Below are positions 5,965 through 5,972 of a DNA stretch of 5,972 nt, one piece after another. This stretch comes from Candidatus Zixiibacteriota bacterium (GTDB lineage: Bacteria > Zixibacteria > MSB-5A5 > JAABVY01), in the NCBI GenBank assembly GCA_011777135.1, contig JAABVY010000371.1, forward strand, positions 8,235-14,206, in the 5' to 3' direction. How positions within the stretch are numbered: the stretch's first letter is position 1; each line of letters opens with the position of its first letter. Position numbers and translations under genes: made by a program. Under the pieces are notes generated by a model. The model was not told the origin of the DNA. It saw only the letters and a program-made list of their open reading frames with translations, and made no database searches.

Positions 5965-5972
5965 GATGATCC

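Overview
The window is a compact, entirely plus-strand stretch of bacterial chromosome. It carries six protein genes and very little non-coding DNA. The signs point to a Gram-negative (diderm) bacterium. A lipoprotein with a lipobox and a SurA-like periplasmic isomerase with a cleavable signal peptide sit side by side, as expected where outer-membrane proteins must be folded. The gene order mfd - PpiC/SurA-type isomerases - small S4 protein resembles the mfd-yabO neighbourhood that I recall from Firmicutes, but no sporulation genes are present. A member of the FCB group or a related candidate phylum (for example Zixibacteria-like) would fit. This is inference from gene content only and was not tested by any search.

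Layout. Positions 2-886 are the 3' end of mfd, the transcription-repair coupling factor. After a 66-base gap, 953-2680 encodes a large lipoprotein made of two copies of a 'SurA N-terminal helix region + parvulin' unit, with the catalytic histidines replaced in both copies. It overlaps a SurA-like isomerase (2673-3980) whose two parvulin domains look intact. That gene overlaps an 85-residue S4-domain RNA-binding protein (3970-4227) that closely resembles RqcP/YabO. An 81-base leader follows, then the ribosome-splitting GTPase HflX. Its best start appears to be a rare AUA codon at 4309, behind a strong Shine-Dalgarno. A stand-alone CheY-like receiver protein (5446-5820) follows 15 bases after hflX. 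The last 152 bases hold no confident gene.

How the genes fit together. The three middle genes overlap by 8 and 11 bases, so they are almost certainly one transcription and translation unit, probably continuing from mfd. Two themes meet here: envelope protein folding (lipoprotein chaperone plus SurA) and rescue of stalled machines (Mfd on RNA polymerase, HflX on 70S ribosomes, the RqcP-like protein on 50S-nascent-chain complexes). No phage, transposon, CRISPR, tRNA or rRNA signal was seen. I do not see a wholly new system. The points most worth a second look are the apparent AUA start of hflX, the duplicated and catalytically stripped parvulin lipoprotein, and an RqcP-like gene in a stall-rescue neighbourhood.
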